From Paenibacillus piscarius (lineage in GTDB: Bacteria; Bacillota; Bacilli; Paenibacillales; Paenibacillaceae), in contig NZ_JAIEUI010000012.1 in NCBI RefSeq assembly GCF_022234545.1, forward strand, positions 124,001 through 188,000: a stretch of 64,000 bases of DNA. The letters run 5' to 3'. Of this stretch, positions 25,370 to 34,573 are shown piece by piece (positions within the stretch are counted from its first letter, which is position 1; every line of letters starts with the position of its first letter). Made by a program: the position numbers and the translations under genes. Under the pieces are notes generated by a model. The model did no database searches and was not told the DNA's origin. It was given only the letters and a program-made list of their open reading frames with translations.

Positions 25370-27232
25370 ATGAGCAATCAAGACTTATCCAAACAAATCA
25401 TTACACTTGTCGGCGGGGAAGATAATGTGAACTCCGTATTCCATTGTGCCACCCGTCTCCGGTTCAAGCTGAAGGATAGCAGCAAGGCCAATAAAGCGGC
25501 TCTGGAAAAAACACCCGGAGTCATCACAGTAGTCGAGAGCAGCGGACAGTTCCAGGTGGTGATTGGCAACAATGTCAGCCAGGTGTTCGAGCAGATCATG
25601 AAGGAAACCTCGCTTCAGGATGCGGAGAAAAGCGGCAGTGACGAGGGCTCAGAAAGCACCGGCGTCTTGGGTAAAGCGGTCGATATCATTTCAAGCATTT
25701 TCTCGCCGATTCTTGGAGCGCTGGCCGGGGCGGGTATTCTTAAAGGCCTGCTGGCGCTGATTCTGTCTTTGGAATGGATCAGCGCAACCAGCGGCACTTA
25801 CATGATTCTCAATGCGGCCTCGGACAGTGTGTTCTATTTCCTGCCTGTCTTCCTGGCGGTTACGGCGGCGCGCAAGTTCAAGGCGAACCAGTTCGTCTCA
25901 CTGGCTGTTGCCGGGGCCTTGATCTACCCCAAGGTGATTGAGGCTGTAGGCTCAACCGATCCGCTGAATTTCCTGGGTATCAAAATCGTGCTGATCAACT
26001 ATTCCTCCAGCGTCATTCCGATTATTCTGGCGGTGTGGGTGCAGTCCTATGTGGAACGCTGGTTCCGTTCGTTCATTCACGAGTCAGTCCGCAATATTCT
26101 CGTGCCTATGTTCGCGCTGCTGATTGTCATTCCGCTGACCTTCCTGGCCTTCGGGCCTGTAGGCTCGCTGATCAGTGACGGCTTGGCTTCCGGTTATACT
26201 TGGCTCTATAATCTCAGTCCGCTGGTAGCCGGAGCGATAGCAGGAGCCTTCTGGCAAGTCTTCGTCATCTTCGGGGTGCATTGGGGCTTCGTGCCGATCA
26301 TGCTCAGTAATATTGCTACTCTTGGTCAGGATACGATGCTGCCGATTCTCAGTGCTGCCGTGCTGTCGCAGGCCGGGGCGGTATTCGGGGTATTCCTGAA
26401 AACAAGAAACACGCAGCTGAAGGCGCTCGCCGGTTCTTCCACGCTCTCAGCGGTCTTCGGTATTACGGAGCCAACGATTTATGGAGTGACCCTGAAGCTC
26501 AAAAAGCCATTCATCTACGCCTGTATCTCCGGTGCAATCGGCGGTGCAATAATTGCCTCAGGCGGCGCAAGAGCCTTATCCTTCTCCCTGCCGGGCCTGC
26601 TGGCCTTGCCGACTTATTTCGGCACCGGATTTATCTGGGTCGTCATTGGTATCCTCGTAGCCTTTGTGCTGGCTGCTGTACTGGTCCTGGTGCTCGGCTA
26701 TCAGGAGCCGGAGGCGGATACAGGGGCTTCAGCGAATGCGGCCGGAACTGCCGGCCACACTGCTCCGACAGTGATTGCTAAAGAACTGGTTGTAAGTCCG
26801 CTGGTTGGAACCCTGCAGCCGCTTAAAAGTCTGCCGGATGAAGCCTTCGCTTCCGGCGCTATGGGCCAGGGTATCGTCATTGAGCCTTCCTCCGGCCGGC
26901 TGACCTCTCCAGTCAGCGGAACAGTGACTACGGTCTTCCCGACCGGTCACGCCATTGGCATTACCTCGGATCACGGGGCTGAGCTGCTGATTCATATCGG
27001 CGTTAACACTGTGAAGCTTAAGGGACAGCATTTCAATAAAATTGCCAAGGAAGGCGACCGGGTGGAGCAGGGCCAGCTATTGTTGGAATTCGATCTGGAT
27101 GCCATCCGTGCTGCCGGATTCGTCACCGCGACTCCGGTGATTGTAACCAACTCGGCGCAATATCTCGATGTGCTGAAGAGTACGGGGACGGAAGTAAACA
27201 GCGGCGATCTGCTGCTGACGCTTATCCGGTAG
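25370..27232 (+). CDS. bglP: Beta-glucoside PTS transporter EIIBCA
   Basis: 620 residues in EIIB-EIIC-EIIA order. EIIB residues 1-90 with phospho-Cys26 (VFHCATRLRF); EIIC ~105-450 with many membrane spans and GITEPTIYGVT; EIIA ~480-620 with the phospho-His in LLIHIGVNTV (~542). The family imports and phosphorylates aryl-beta-glucosides such as salicin or arbutin at the membrane. No phospho-beta-glucosidase (bglH) follows, so the hydrolase must be elsewhere. AAGGAG precedes ATG. Controlled by LicT through the upstream RAT. Confidence 0.92.
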   Translation: MSNQDLSKQIITLVGGEDNVNSVFHCATRLRFKLKDSSKANKAALEKTPGVITVVESSGQFQVVIGNNVSQVFEQIMKETSLQDAEKSGSDEGSESTGVLGKAVDIISSIFSPILGALAGAGILKGLLALILSLEWISATSGTYMILNAASDSVFYFLPVFLAVTAARKFKANQFVSLAVAGALIYPKVIEAVGSTDPLNFLGIKIVLINYSSSVIPIILAVWVQSYVERWFRSFIHESVRNILVPMFALLIVIPLTFLAFGPVGSLISDGLASGYTWLYNLSPLVAGAIAGAFWQVFVIFGVHWGFVPIMLSNIATLGQDTMLPILSAAVLSQAGAVFGVFLKTRNTQLKALAGSSTLSAVFGITEPTIYGVTLKLKKPFIYACISGAIGGAIIASGGARALSFSLPGLLALPTYFGTGFIWVVIGILVAFVLAAVLVLVLGYQEPEADTGASANAAGTAGHTAPTVIAKELVVSPLVGTLQPLKSLPDEAFASGAMGQGIVIEPSSGRLTSPVSGTVTTVFPTGHAIGITSDHGAELLIHIGVNTVKLKGQHFNKIAKEGDRVEQGQLLLEFDLDAIRAAGFVTATPVIVTNSAQYLDVLKSTGTEVNSGDLLLTLIR

Positions 27233-27260
27233 CTTCTATTAAATAGGAATTAACATTAAG

Positions 27261-27295
27261 CAGTACCTCTGCAGCCGCGCAGGGGTACTGTTTGT
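27261..27295 (+). terminator. Terminator of bglP
   Basis: CAGTACCTCTGC...GCAGGGGTACTG followed by TTTGTTG. Confidence 0.8.
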
Positions 27296-27351
27296 TGTGT
27301 ATATGTGCGGTACCGGGATTGCCAGGTGAGGCATTTCATCTTAAACTATAA

Positions 27352-27366
27352 TGAGAACAATTCTCA
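27352..27366. promoter_or_regulatory. Fur-like palindrome upstream of the AraC-type regulator
   Basis: TGAGAA-CAA-TTCTCA matches 12 of 15 positions of the Fur core. It begins at the last base of a -10-like TATAAT (27347-27352) and lies 17 bp before the regulator's start codon. Confidence 0.6.
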
Positions 27367-27382
27367 AATGGAGGCCGCGATC

Positions 27383-28993
27383 ATGAATGACATGCATCAG
27401 GAGCTTGCTGGTTATCACTACCGGCTGGTTGGACCGGCTCCAGCGGGAGAATCTGCATTCTATCGGCCAGAAGAGCTGAAGAGCCGGGAATATCTTCATA
27501 CTCTGCTGCTCCTGAGCGGTCCTGTAAAAGAGCAGTATTCCGCTTATAAGCGCAGGCAGACCCTACAGGCAGTGAAGCTTCTTCCTCCGGGAGCAGATGC
27601 TTCCGGATATACCGAAGGTTGGGAGAAAAGCATGAGTCTAAGCTTCGTGATTCTCCGTGAGGGATCTTACGGAAACCATGAGCCGGTCTGCCTGGAGCAA
27701 CCTCTTGAGCATCATCCGGTAATAGGAATCCCGCTGATGGATATGGGGGCAGAAATTCTGGAGAAGCAGACTGGAAGCACGCTGCAGCAGATGAAGGCAA
27801 ATCTGCTGTTTCAGGAGCTGCTGATTACCTTGCTTGAAGGCTCCACCGGTCCGCAGGAGTCCGTCCATGAGCTGGCGATTGCCCGGACCGTGGAATATAT
27901 GGAGCGGAATTATGCACGGAGTGTGACCCGGGAGCAGCTGGCGGAAGTGGCAGGAATGAGCCCTGATTATTATTCCAGGCTATTCAAGAAGCAGCATGGC
28001 CAGACGCCGGTGGAATGCCTGACCGGCATCCGTCTGAAGCAAGCTAAGCAGGCGCTGCTGTCGAGTAAGGATTCCTTCCGTTCTATTGCCCATAGCGTAG
28101 GCTTCGCCGATGAGTTCTATTTCAGCCGCAAATTTCGCTTGGTAGTCGGTATGTCTCCGTCCCAATATGTCCGTCAGGTGAAGTCCGCGGAACGGATTGT
28201 CTCTCTGCAGCATCATCTGACGGGCCACCTGCTGGCACTCGGCATTGAGCCATACGGGGCACTGGTTAACGGATATTATCCGCTGAGGCTGAAGCGGACC
28301 CGCGAGATCGGCCGGCTGCGGCCCGACTTGGACAAGTTAGCTGCTGTTGAGCCGGAGGTTATCTTCACCTGTGAGATCTATGATGAGCAGACACAGCAGA
28401 AGGCCAGGATGTTCGAGCATCTTGCCCAGGTGGTAACAATTCCGTTCCGCGATGACTGGCGCACCCAGCTCCGCAAGGTGGCTCTGGCCACCGGCCGGGA
28501 AGAGGCGGGCGAGGCCTGGCTTATGCAATACGAGCTTAAGGTGCAGAGAATCCGCGCGGCACTGTCATCTTTTACGGAGGGCAAGACGGTTCTTATTGTT
28601 GGGGTTGGAGACGGACAGGTCTGCCTGCTTGGCCGCAGGAATGGAGGGGAGGTCCTCTACGGGGATCTGGGGCTTCAGGCTCCCGGTGGGCAGGAGGACA
28701 TCCCGTTGTTCCGGGAGACCAGAATTGCTGAGATTTATGGTTATAACCCGGATATTCTGCTGTTCGCGAGCCTGCATAATGACGGCAGTCCGCATACAGT
28801 GCAGGCCATCCGTGAGAAAATGCGGGAGATTACGGAAGATGCCCGCTGGATGGATATAAAGGCTGTCCGCGCCGGCAGGGTCTATTCCCTGTTAGAGGAG
28901 CGGCACTTGTATACGATGTACACAGCTTTTTCGCATAATTTACTGCTCGACCGGTTGTTTGAGCTGTGGGGAACGGAATTGTCCAAAATATGA
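27383..28993 (+). CDS. AraC-family regulator fused to a siderophore-binding domain (Btr-like)
   Basis: 536 residues. A ~150-residue N-terminal sensor/linker region precedes two helix-turn-helix motifs at ~175-270 (VTREQLAEVAGMSPDYYSRLFKKQ and SIAHSVGFADEFYFSRKF). The C-terminal ~265 residues form a FeuA-like periplasmic-binding fold, here cytoplasmic, with KLAAVEPEVIFTCEIYD. In Bacillus subtilis, Btr has this architecture and activates feuABC when iron-bacillibactin binds. The neighbouring feuA-like transporter genes fit the same role. ATG 27383 follows GGAGG at 8 nt. A Fur-like box suggests iron repression. Confidence 0.87.
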   Translation: MNDMHQELAGYHYRLVGPAPAGESAFYRPEELKSREYLHTLLLLSGPVKEQYSAYKRRQTLQAVKLLPPGADASGYTEGWEKSMSLSFVILREGSYGNHEPVCLEQPLEHHPVIGIPLMDMGAEILEKQTGSTLQQMKANLLFQELLITLLEGSTGPQESVHELAIARTVEYMERNYARSVTREQLAEVAGMSPDYYSRLFKKQHGQTPVECLTGIRLKQAKQALLSSKDSFRSIAHSVGFADEFYFSRKFRLVVGMSPSQYVRQVKSAERIVSLQHHLTGHLLALGIEPYGALVNGYYPLRLKRTREIGRLRPDLDKLAAVEPEVIFTCEIYDEQTQQKARMFEHLAQVVTIPFRDDWRTQLRKVALATGREEAGEAWLMQYELKVQRIRAALSSFTEGKTVLIVGVGDGQVCLLGRRNGGEVLYGDLGLQAPGGQEDIPLFRETRIAEIYGYNPDILLFASLHNDGSPHTVQAIREKMREITEDARWMDIKAVRAGRVYSLLEERHLYTMYTAFSHNLLLDRLFELWGTELSKI

Positions 28994-29028
28994 ACGTAAT
29001 CGGCTATGTTCACCCCGGCTGCTTTTTC

Positions 29029-29055
29029 TATAATTAATAATGAGAATCAATATCA
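29029..29055 (+). promoter_or_regulatory. Promoter -10 and Fur box of the siderophore transporter operon
   Basis: TATAAT at 29029-29034, then TGAGAATCAATATCA (29041-29055), which matches 13 of 15 positions of the Fur core. No good -35 lies at the right distance, consistent with dependence on the AraC-type activator. Confidence 0.65.
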
Positions 29056-29110
29056 GTTACAAATTGAAATTCTCAAGTACATAGATCACAGCGGGGGAGA
29101 ATGAATAGTC

Positions 29111-30136
29111 ATGAATCATCGATACAACAGAAGTTCCGTCTGGATGGCAGCCATGCTGCTGATTGTTATGCTAGTTGCAGCTGGCTGCGGCCAGAAGGCG
29201 AACAGTGCTAAGGAAACATCTAAGCCTCAATCTACGGAGCAGGCAGGCGTACAGAATGCCGGAACTACGCCGGCACCGGGCTCATCAGGAGAAGAAGTAC
29301 GCACGATCAATCATGTAATGGGAGAGACACAGATCAAAGGCACTCCCGTACGGATTGTCAGCCTGTATCAGGGGGCCAATGATGTGGCAGTGGCTTATGG
29401 CATCAAGCCGGTCGGCATTGTAGAATCCTGGCTGCAGAAGCCTGTGTATGAATACCTTCGCCCGGAACTCGGGGATGTACAGCAGATCGGAACCGAGGTT
29501 CAGCCGAATCTTGAAGAGATCTATAAGCTGAAGCCGGATGTGATTTTTGCGAATAAAACCCGCCATGAAGCGATCTATGATCAGCTCAGCCAAATTGCTC
29601 CGACTGTGATGACCGATCTGGTATACGACTGGAAGGGCACGGTCAAGCTGATGGGCGAGGTGATGAACCAGCAGGACAAGTCGGATAAGCTGCTGGCGGA
29701 TTGGGATAACCGGGTGGCAGATTTCAAGCAGAAGATGGGGGATAAGCTGCCTATAGAAGCTACAATTACTAACTTCCGCGAAGATCACGCACGGATCTTC
29801 TATATGGGCTATGCCGGAGGCATTCTGAAGGAGCTGGGCTTCACCCGGCCGCCGGGCCATGATGCCGAGGTGTGGGGCGTGCAGCTCACCTCCAAGGAGA
29901 ATATTCCGGATATGAATGCCGATGTCATCTTCAATTTCAATTCCGGGAATGATGAGGCAGCGGTCCAGAAGCTGTTCTCTGATTGGACCAGTCATCCGTT
30001 ATGGAAGAACCTGGATGCCGTGAAGAATAATCAGGTCTATCAGGTAGATGAGGTGTCCTGGAATATGGCCGGGGGCATTATATCTGCAAATCAGATGCTC
30101 GACAGTCTGTATAAGATGTTCAATCTGACCCAATGA
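29111..30136 (+). CDS. Iron-siderophore ABC transporter substrate-binding lipoprotein
   Basis: 341 residues. The lipobox LVAAGC places the lipidated cysteine at residue 26. A Ser/Thr/Gln linker precedes a FepB/FeuA-type fold (residues ~60-340: PVRIVSLYQGANDVAVAYGIKPVG, NLEEIYKLKPDVIFANKT). It captures a ferric siderophore outside the membrane and docks on the two permeases encoded next; catecholate-type is inferred from the FeuA/Btr resemblance. The ATGA-type overlap with the permease gene is 4 bp. Confidence 0.88.
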   Translation: MNHRYNRSSVWMAAMLLIVMLVAAGCGQKANSAKETSKPQSTEQAGVQNAGTTPAPGSSGEEVRTINHVMGETQIKGTPVRIVSLYQGANDVAVAYGIKPVGIVESWLQKPVYEYLRPELGDVQQIGTEVQPNLEEIYKLKPDVIFANKTRHEAIYDQLSQIAPTVMTDLVYDWKGTVKLMGEVMNQQDKSDKLLADWDNRVADFKQKMGDKLPIEATITNFREDHARIFYMGYAGGILKELGFTRPPGHDAEVWGVQLTSKENIPDMNADVIFNFNSGNDEAAVQKLFSDWTSHPLWKNLDAVKNNQVYQVDEVSWNMAGGIISANQMLDSLYKMFNLTQ

Positions 30137-31128
30137 ATAAGCGCAACACTATACTGCTGTTAAGCATGATAGTACTGCTGTGCGCAGCCTTCACCGCCAG
30201 TCTGCTGCTGGGCAGAACGCCCATTACCTGGGGGACGCTGGTCAAGGCGTTCACCGATTATGATGCCTCCAATGTGGAGCAGCTGATTGTCCGCACGGAA
30301 CGCTTGTCGCGCGCGGTGATTGCGCTGGCAGTCGGCGCCTGCCTGGCGCTGGCCGGGACTCTGATGCAGACGATGAGCCGCAACCCGCTGGCCTCGCCGG
30401 ATGTGTTCGGGGTCAGCTCCGGGGCGATTCTGATGGTAGTGCTGGCTATTCTTGTGAACCCGGCGACACCGCTGCTGCTGCTCTCGCTGTATGCTGTCGG
30501 CGGAGCTATAATCGCAGCCGCTATTGTCTATGCACTGGGTTCACTCGGGCGCGACGGCTTGACGCCGGTCAAGCTGGTGCTGGCCGGCTCTGCAATTACT
30601 GCGCTATTCGCCTCCTGCACCCAGGCAGTGCTGGTCATGAACGAAGCGGGGCTGCAGGATGTGCTGTTCTGGCTGGCCGGCTCAATCAGCGGCCGTTCAC
30701 TTGACAATGTGCTGCCGCTGCTGCCATTCATCGGAGCAGCTGCGCTGGCTGCCCTGAGCATGGGCCGGGCGCTGAATCTGCTCTCCACCGGCGAGGATGT
30801 AGCCAGAGGTCTGGGGCAGCGGACCGGCCTGGTCAAGCTGCTGCTTGGCGCACTGATTGTTATTCTGGCCGGCGGCTCTGTCGCTATAGTCGGAGCGGTC
30901 GGCTTCATCGGACTGTTCGTTCCCCATATGGCCCGCGGGCTGGCGGGCAATGATTACCGCTGGGTGCTGCCCTTCTCGGCCCTGCTGGGTGCTGCACTCC
31001 TGCTGCTCTCCGATGTGGCTGCCCGGCTGCTGATCAGCCCATCGGAGATTCCAATCGGCGTAATGACCGCAGCGGTGGGGGTTCCCTTCTTCATTCATGT
31101 GGCCCGTAAGGGAGGTGCATGGAAATGA
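30133..31128 (+). CDS. FecCD-family siderophore permease, first subunit
   Basis: 331 residues, about nine to ten membrane helices. FecCD signatures include LAGTLMQTMSRNPLASPDVFGVSSGA and GAVGFIGLFVPHMAR, the latter part of the loop contacting the ATPase. It forms a heterodimeric channel with the next product. Overlaps the upstream gene by 4 bp and the downstream gene by 10 bp. Confidence 0.9.
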   Translation: MNKRNTILLLSMIVLLCAAFTASLLLGRTPITWGTLVKAFTDYDASNVEQLIVRTERLSRAVIALAVGACLALAGTLMQTMSRNPLASPDVFGVSSGAILMVVLAILVNPATPLLLLSLYAVGGAIIAAAIVYALGSLGRDGLTPVKLVLAGSAITALFASCTQAVLVMNEAGLQDVLFWLAGSISGRSLDNVLPLLPFIGAAALAALSMGRALNLLSTGEDVARGLGQRTGLVKLLLGALIVILAGGSVAIVGAVGFIGLFVPHMARGLAGNDYRWVLPFSALLGAALLLLSDVAARLLISPSEIPIGVMTAAVGVPFFIHVARKGGAWK

Positions 31129-32168
31129 AGACAACCGCGAAGCTGAGCGGGAAGTCCCGGCGGTTGTCCGTACCCGGAGAGCGAAGAACCGTATGGGTAC
31201 TGATAACGGGGTTCTGCCTGTATATCATAGCCATTGCAGCGGGAACCGGATGGGGGAATGATTACATCTCCCCGCTGGGTGTCCTGCAGACGATATTCGG
31301 CACCGGACAGGGCGAATATGATTTCGTCATTATGACACTGAGGCTGCCGCGTGTACTGACCGCTCTTCTGGTCGGCTCGGCCCTGGGTATATCCGGGGCC
31401 ATTCTTCAGGGAGTCATCCGCAATCCGTTGGCTTCCCCGGATATCATCGGCATTACAGGCGGCGCTTCCGCGGCGGCGGTGGCCTTCATCACTTTCTTCA
31501 GCGGCAGTGTAAGCATCCGGCTGCTGCCTGCAGCGGCTGTAGCCGGTGCGCTGGTTGTGTCACTGCTGGTCTACGCCTTGTCATGGCAAAAAGGCGTGAC
31601 TCCCATCCGCCTTGTGCTGATCGGGATCGGACTGTCGGCCGCAGCGAAGGCGGCGACCACGCTCATGCTTGTTATGAGCTCATCGGTCTCTGCAGCCAAG
31701 GCCTATCTCTGGATGACCGGCAGCATCTATGGAGCTGCCTGGGAGCAGGTGTACACTGTGCTTCCTGCGGTGCTGGCGGGGCTGCCGGCGGCCCTATATT
31801 TCGCCCGCAGCCTGAATGCACAGGAGCTGGGGGATGATGTGGCTGGAAGTCTGGGGGTTACCATACAGCGGCACCGGATGCTGCTGGTGCTGATCAGTGT
31901 CATCCTGGCCGGCTGTGCCGTCTCGGTTGCCGGGGCGATCGGCTTCATTGGTCTGATTGCCCCGCATCTGGCCAGACGGCTGAGCGGCAGAATGTTCGGC
32001 AGTCTGCTTATCATGTCGGCATTGACCGGCGGCCTGCTGGTCTTCCTGGCCGATCTGATCGCCCGGACCCTGTTCCATCCGCTCGACATTCCGGCAGGCG
32101 TATTCACCGCCGGGATCGGAGCGCCGTTCTTTATTTACATGCTGTTCCGTCACCGGAATCAATGGTAG
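31119..32168 (+). CDS. FecCD-family siderophore permease, second subunit
   Basis: 349 residues. It repeats the family pattern: GISGAILQGVIRNPLASPDIIG and GAIGFIGLIAPHLARRL. A ~30-residue basic N-terminal extension precedes the first membrane span. It is paralogous to the preceding permease and co-translated with it. Gap of 16 bp to the ATPase gene. Confidence 0.9.
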   Translation: MEMKTTAKLSGKSRRLSVPGERRTVWVLITGFCLYIIAIAAGTGWGNDYISPLGVLQTIFGTGQGEYDFVIMTLRLPRVLTALLVGSALGISGAILQGVIRNPLASPDIIGITGGASAAAVAFITFFSGSVSIRLLPAAAVAGALVVSLLVYALSWQKGVTPIRLVLIGIGLSAAAKAATTLMLVMSSSVSAAKAYLWMTGSIYGAAWEQVYTVLPAVLAGLPAALYFARSLNAQELGDDVAGSLGVTIQRHRMLLVLISVILAGCAVSVAGAIGFIGLIAPHLARRLSGRMFGSLLIMSALTGGLLVFLADLIARTLFHPLDIPAGVFTAGIGAPFFIYMLFRHRNQW

Positions 32169-32184
32169 GGAAGGGGGAAGGACG

Positions 32185-33018
32185 TTGGCAAGTCTGGAAG
32201 CGCGTGAGTTAACTGTATCCTATGGCTCCAAGACCGTTATTCATAATCTGAACATGGCTATTCCTGAAGGCAAGGTCACGGTGCTGATCGGCGGCAACGG
32301 CTGCGGCAAGTCTACGCTGCTGCGCACGCTGGCCCGCCTGCTGAAGCCGGGCGGCGGAGAGGTGCTGCTGGACGGCGGACAGATCGCCCGCATGTCCACC
32401 CGCGAGGTGGCCAAGGCGATGTCGATCCTGCCGCAGGGACCGACAGCACCCGAGGGGCTGACTGTGCGTCAGCTGGTCCGCCAGGGGCGTTATCCGCATC
32501 AGAGCTGGCTGAAGGCCTGGTCGGAGGCGGATGAAGCGATGGTCCGGGCCGCACTGGAATCGGCGAAGGTGGAGGAGCTGGCCGAGAGAACCGTGGATTC
32601 CCTCTCCGGGGGCCAGCGGCAGCGGGTCTGGATCGCGATGTCCCTGGCCCAGGGGACCGATCTGCTGCTGCTGGATGAGCCGACGACGTATCTGGATCTG
32701 TCTCATCAGGTGGAGATTCTCGATATGCTGTATGAACTGAACGAGCGGGAAGGGCGGACGATTGTCATGGTTCTGCATGATCTGAATCTGGCTTGCCGGT
32801 ATGCCCATCATATGGTGGCCGTCCAGAACGGCAAGATCTATGCCGAGGGACCGCCGGAGAGTATTATCACCGCGGCAACGGTGAAAGAAGTATTCCGGCT
32901 CGACTGCGAGGTCATCTGTGATCCGCTGTTCGGGACGCCGCTCTGCATTCCGCGCGGAAGAGGCAGAATCATTCCGGCTCAGCCACCGGAGGAAGCCAGA
33001 CTGCAGAAGCAGGGCTGA
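32185..33018 (+). CDS. Siderophore ABC transporter ATPase (FecE/FhuC/YusV type)
   Basis: 277 residues, TTG start after AAGGGGGAAGG. Walker A GGNGCGKST (~36-44), signature LSGGQRQR, Walker B LLLLDEPTTYLDL and the H-loop VLHDLNLACRYA. It supplies energy for the FeuABC-like complex. Unlike Bacillus subtilis feuABC, which borrows the ATPase YusV encoded elsewhere, this operon carries its own. The 3' end meets a bidirectional terminator. Confidence 0.92.
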   Translation: MASLEARELTVSYGSKTVIHNLNMAIPEGKVTVLIGGNGCGKSTLLRTLARLLKPGGGEVLLDGGQIARMSTREVAKAMSILPQGPTAPEGLTVRQLVRQGRYPHQSWLKAWSEADEAMVRAALESAKVEELAERTVDSLSGGQRQRVWIAMSLAQGTDLLLLDEPTTYLDLSHQVEILDMLYELNEREGRTIVMVLHDLNLACRYAHHMVAVQNGKIYAEGPPESIITAATVKEVFRLDCEVICDPLFGTPLCIPRGRGRIIPAQPPEEARLQKQG

Positions 33019-33065
33019 AGCCGGGCCAAGCATGGGCAAGCACGGTTACCCCACAGAAACAATAA

Positions 33066-33113
33066 GGGCTGTCCCGGCATGAGCCATCTGATGGCTCAGC
33101 GGGACAGCCCGTT
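33066..33113. terminator. Bidirectional terminator
   Basis: GGGCTGTCCCG (33066-33076) pairs with CGGGACAGCCC (33100-33110), with an internal GAGCCATC/GATGGCTC stem. It is placed between convergent genes. Confidence 0.88.
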
Positions 33114-33126
33114 TGCGTCGGAAGTC

Positions 33127-34167
33127 TTATTCCATATAGATCTCAACAACGGCAATCTGGCGCTCGCGCGACAGGTCAAGGAACTTGCCCTCGCTCTGCA
33201 CGAGCGGACGGAAGACATCCAGCGGGTTGTTCATAATGATAACCCCCATATCACCGGTGCTCAGCAGAACGCGCTTGCCGATGAAGTTAGGCATCAGATG
33301 GTGAATGAAGGCCTGGACCGGCTTGCCGTTCAGCTTGCCGAAGCTGAGGGAGTTAAGCTCCCGCAGAACCGAGATCAGCTCCTGCTTGGACTGATAGACC
33401 CGGTGTGTAGTCATCGCGCTGTATGTATCGGCAACGGCGGCAATCTGGGCATAGGGGTGTATATCATTCTTGGTCAGCTGGCGGGGATAGCCGGAGCCGT
33501 CCTCGCGTTCATGATGCTGCAGGGCGACCAGAGCGGTATAAGGGTCCTTCATGGAATTCTGGATGATTTCGTATCCGTAAACCGTATGTAATTTGATTTC
33601 TTCGAATTCAGCATCCGTCAATCTGCCGGGCTTGTTCAGAATGTCCGGGGAGATCCGGCACTTGCCGATATCGATCAGGTAGCCTGCACGGCCGATCTCG
33701 TAGCACTCTGTCTTGGAATATCCCAGCCATGAAGCCAGGTAATACGAGAGCATTCCAACCTGAAGGGAATGATTGTAGGTATAATTATCTTCCCGGTCCA
33801 GCAGCAGAAGGAGGGACACGACATCCTTATGTTTGTCGAGGGTGGATAATGTGGGCTGGAGAATATCGTCGACCACGGACTGGCTGAAGCTGCCCTTGCT
33901 GAGCGCTTCCATATACAAGGACTCGAAACCGTCAATCATGGTGTCGAAGGTGCCGGCTGCAGCCTGAATCATGGAGGAACGGCTTGTTGGGGCGGGCAGC
34001 TCCTGCACGGTCTCGATATCGACATAATCTACGCCATGCTGAATCAGCTTGGCAATCTCTTCTGGTTGCAGCAATGATCCCTTAGGGAGTACATGCAGCC
34101 CGCGCGAGCTGAAGGCGTCCATCCGCAGATGATCCCCCGGTTTAAGATCCATGACGTGTACTCTCAA
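33127..34167 (-). CDS. HD-GYP-domain protein with a degenerate HD dyad
   Basis: 346 residues. An N-terminal ~100-residue domain starts RVHVMDLKPGDHL. An HD-GYP core (~135-290) contains HHEREDGSGYPRQL, but the usual LLHDIGK is LIDIGK: the metal-binding His is Ile. Other conserved residues (YNHSLQVG, HTVYGYEI) remain. HD-GYP proteins hydrolyse cyclic di-GMP, and loss of this His would be expected to weaken or abolish that. TTG at 34167 is chosen because AAGGTGG lies 8 nt upstream and family homology begins there; an upstream start (34293) gives an unrelated extension. Compare the intact paralogue at 37196. Confidence 0.78.
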   Translation of the reverse strand: MRVHVMDLKPGDHLRMDAFSSRGLHVLPKGSLLQPEEIAKLIQHGVDYVDIETVQELPAPTSRSSMIQAAAGTFDTMIDGFESLYMEALSKGSFSQSVVDDILQPTLSTLDKHKDVVSLLLLLDREDNYTYNHSLQVGMLSYYLASWLGYSKTECYEIGRAGYLIDIGKCRISPDILNKPGRLTDAEFEEIKLHTVYGYEIIQNSMKDPYTALVALQHHEREDGSGYPRQLTKNDIHPYAQIAAVADTYSAMTTHRVYQSKQELISVLRELNSLSFGKLNGKPVQAFIHHLMPNFIGKRVLLSTGDMGVIIMNNPLDVFRPLVQSEGKFLDLSRERQIAVVEIYME

Positions 34168-34324
34168 TGAATAGGCCACCTTACTATAGCATTTTTTTAC
34201 AGCATAGCAACAAACCCGGTAATATTCAATGGTGTAAGAGTACTGATTATGCTCTGCATGCAGGTCCCGGTTATTGTGCAACTGCGAAGACAACGGAGGA
34301 TGAAAAGATTACGGCAGGGTGTGG

Positions 34325-34573
34325 TTAACCGCCGGATACGGGCGGAATGAGGGCTACTTCGGCTCCGGGTGTGATAACTGTGTCCTCGGCAGCATATTCC
34401 TGATTCACAGCAACCATAGAGACATTGATTTGTGCAGCAGCTTCAGGATAAGAAACGGACAGAAGCTCCTTCAGCCGGAGCGCTGTCAATGGGGACTCGT
34501 GGGCGTCAAAGGTGAGTGCAGAGGCTCCCATAACTTCGGCCAGACCGGCGAACATTCGGACAGATATTTGCAT
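34325..34573 (-). CDS. MoaD/ThiS-family small sulfur-carrier-like protein
   Basis: 82 residues ending in VSGG, the C-terminal Gly-Gly that is adenylated and thiocarboxylated. FAGLAEVMG and VNQEYAAEDTVITPGAEVALIPPVSGG match MoaD, the small subunit of molybdopterin synthase. No moaE, moeB or other molybdenum-cofactor gene lies nearby, so the partner is uncertain. AAGGGGGAA precedes ATG. Confidence 0.8.
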   Translation of the reverse strand: MQISVRMFAGLAEVMGASALTFDAHESPLTALRLKELLSVSYPEAAAQINVSMVAVNQEYAAEDTVITPGAEVALIPPVSGG

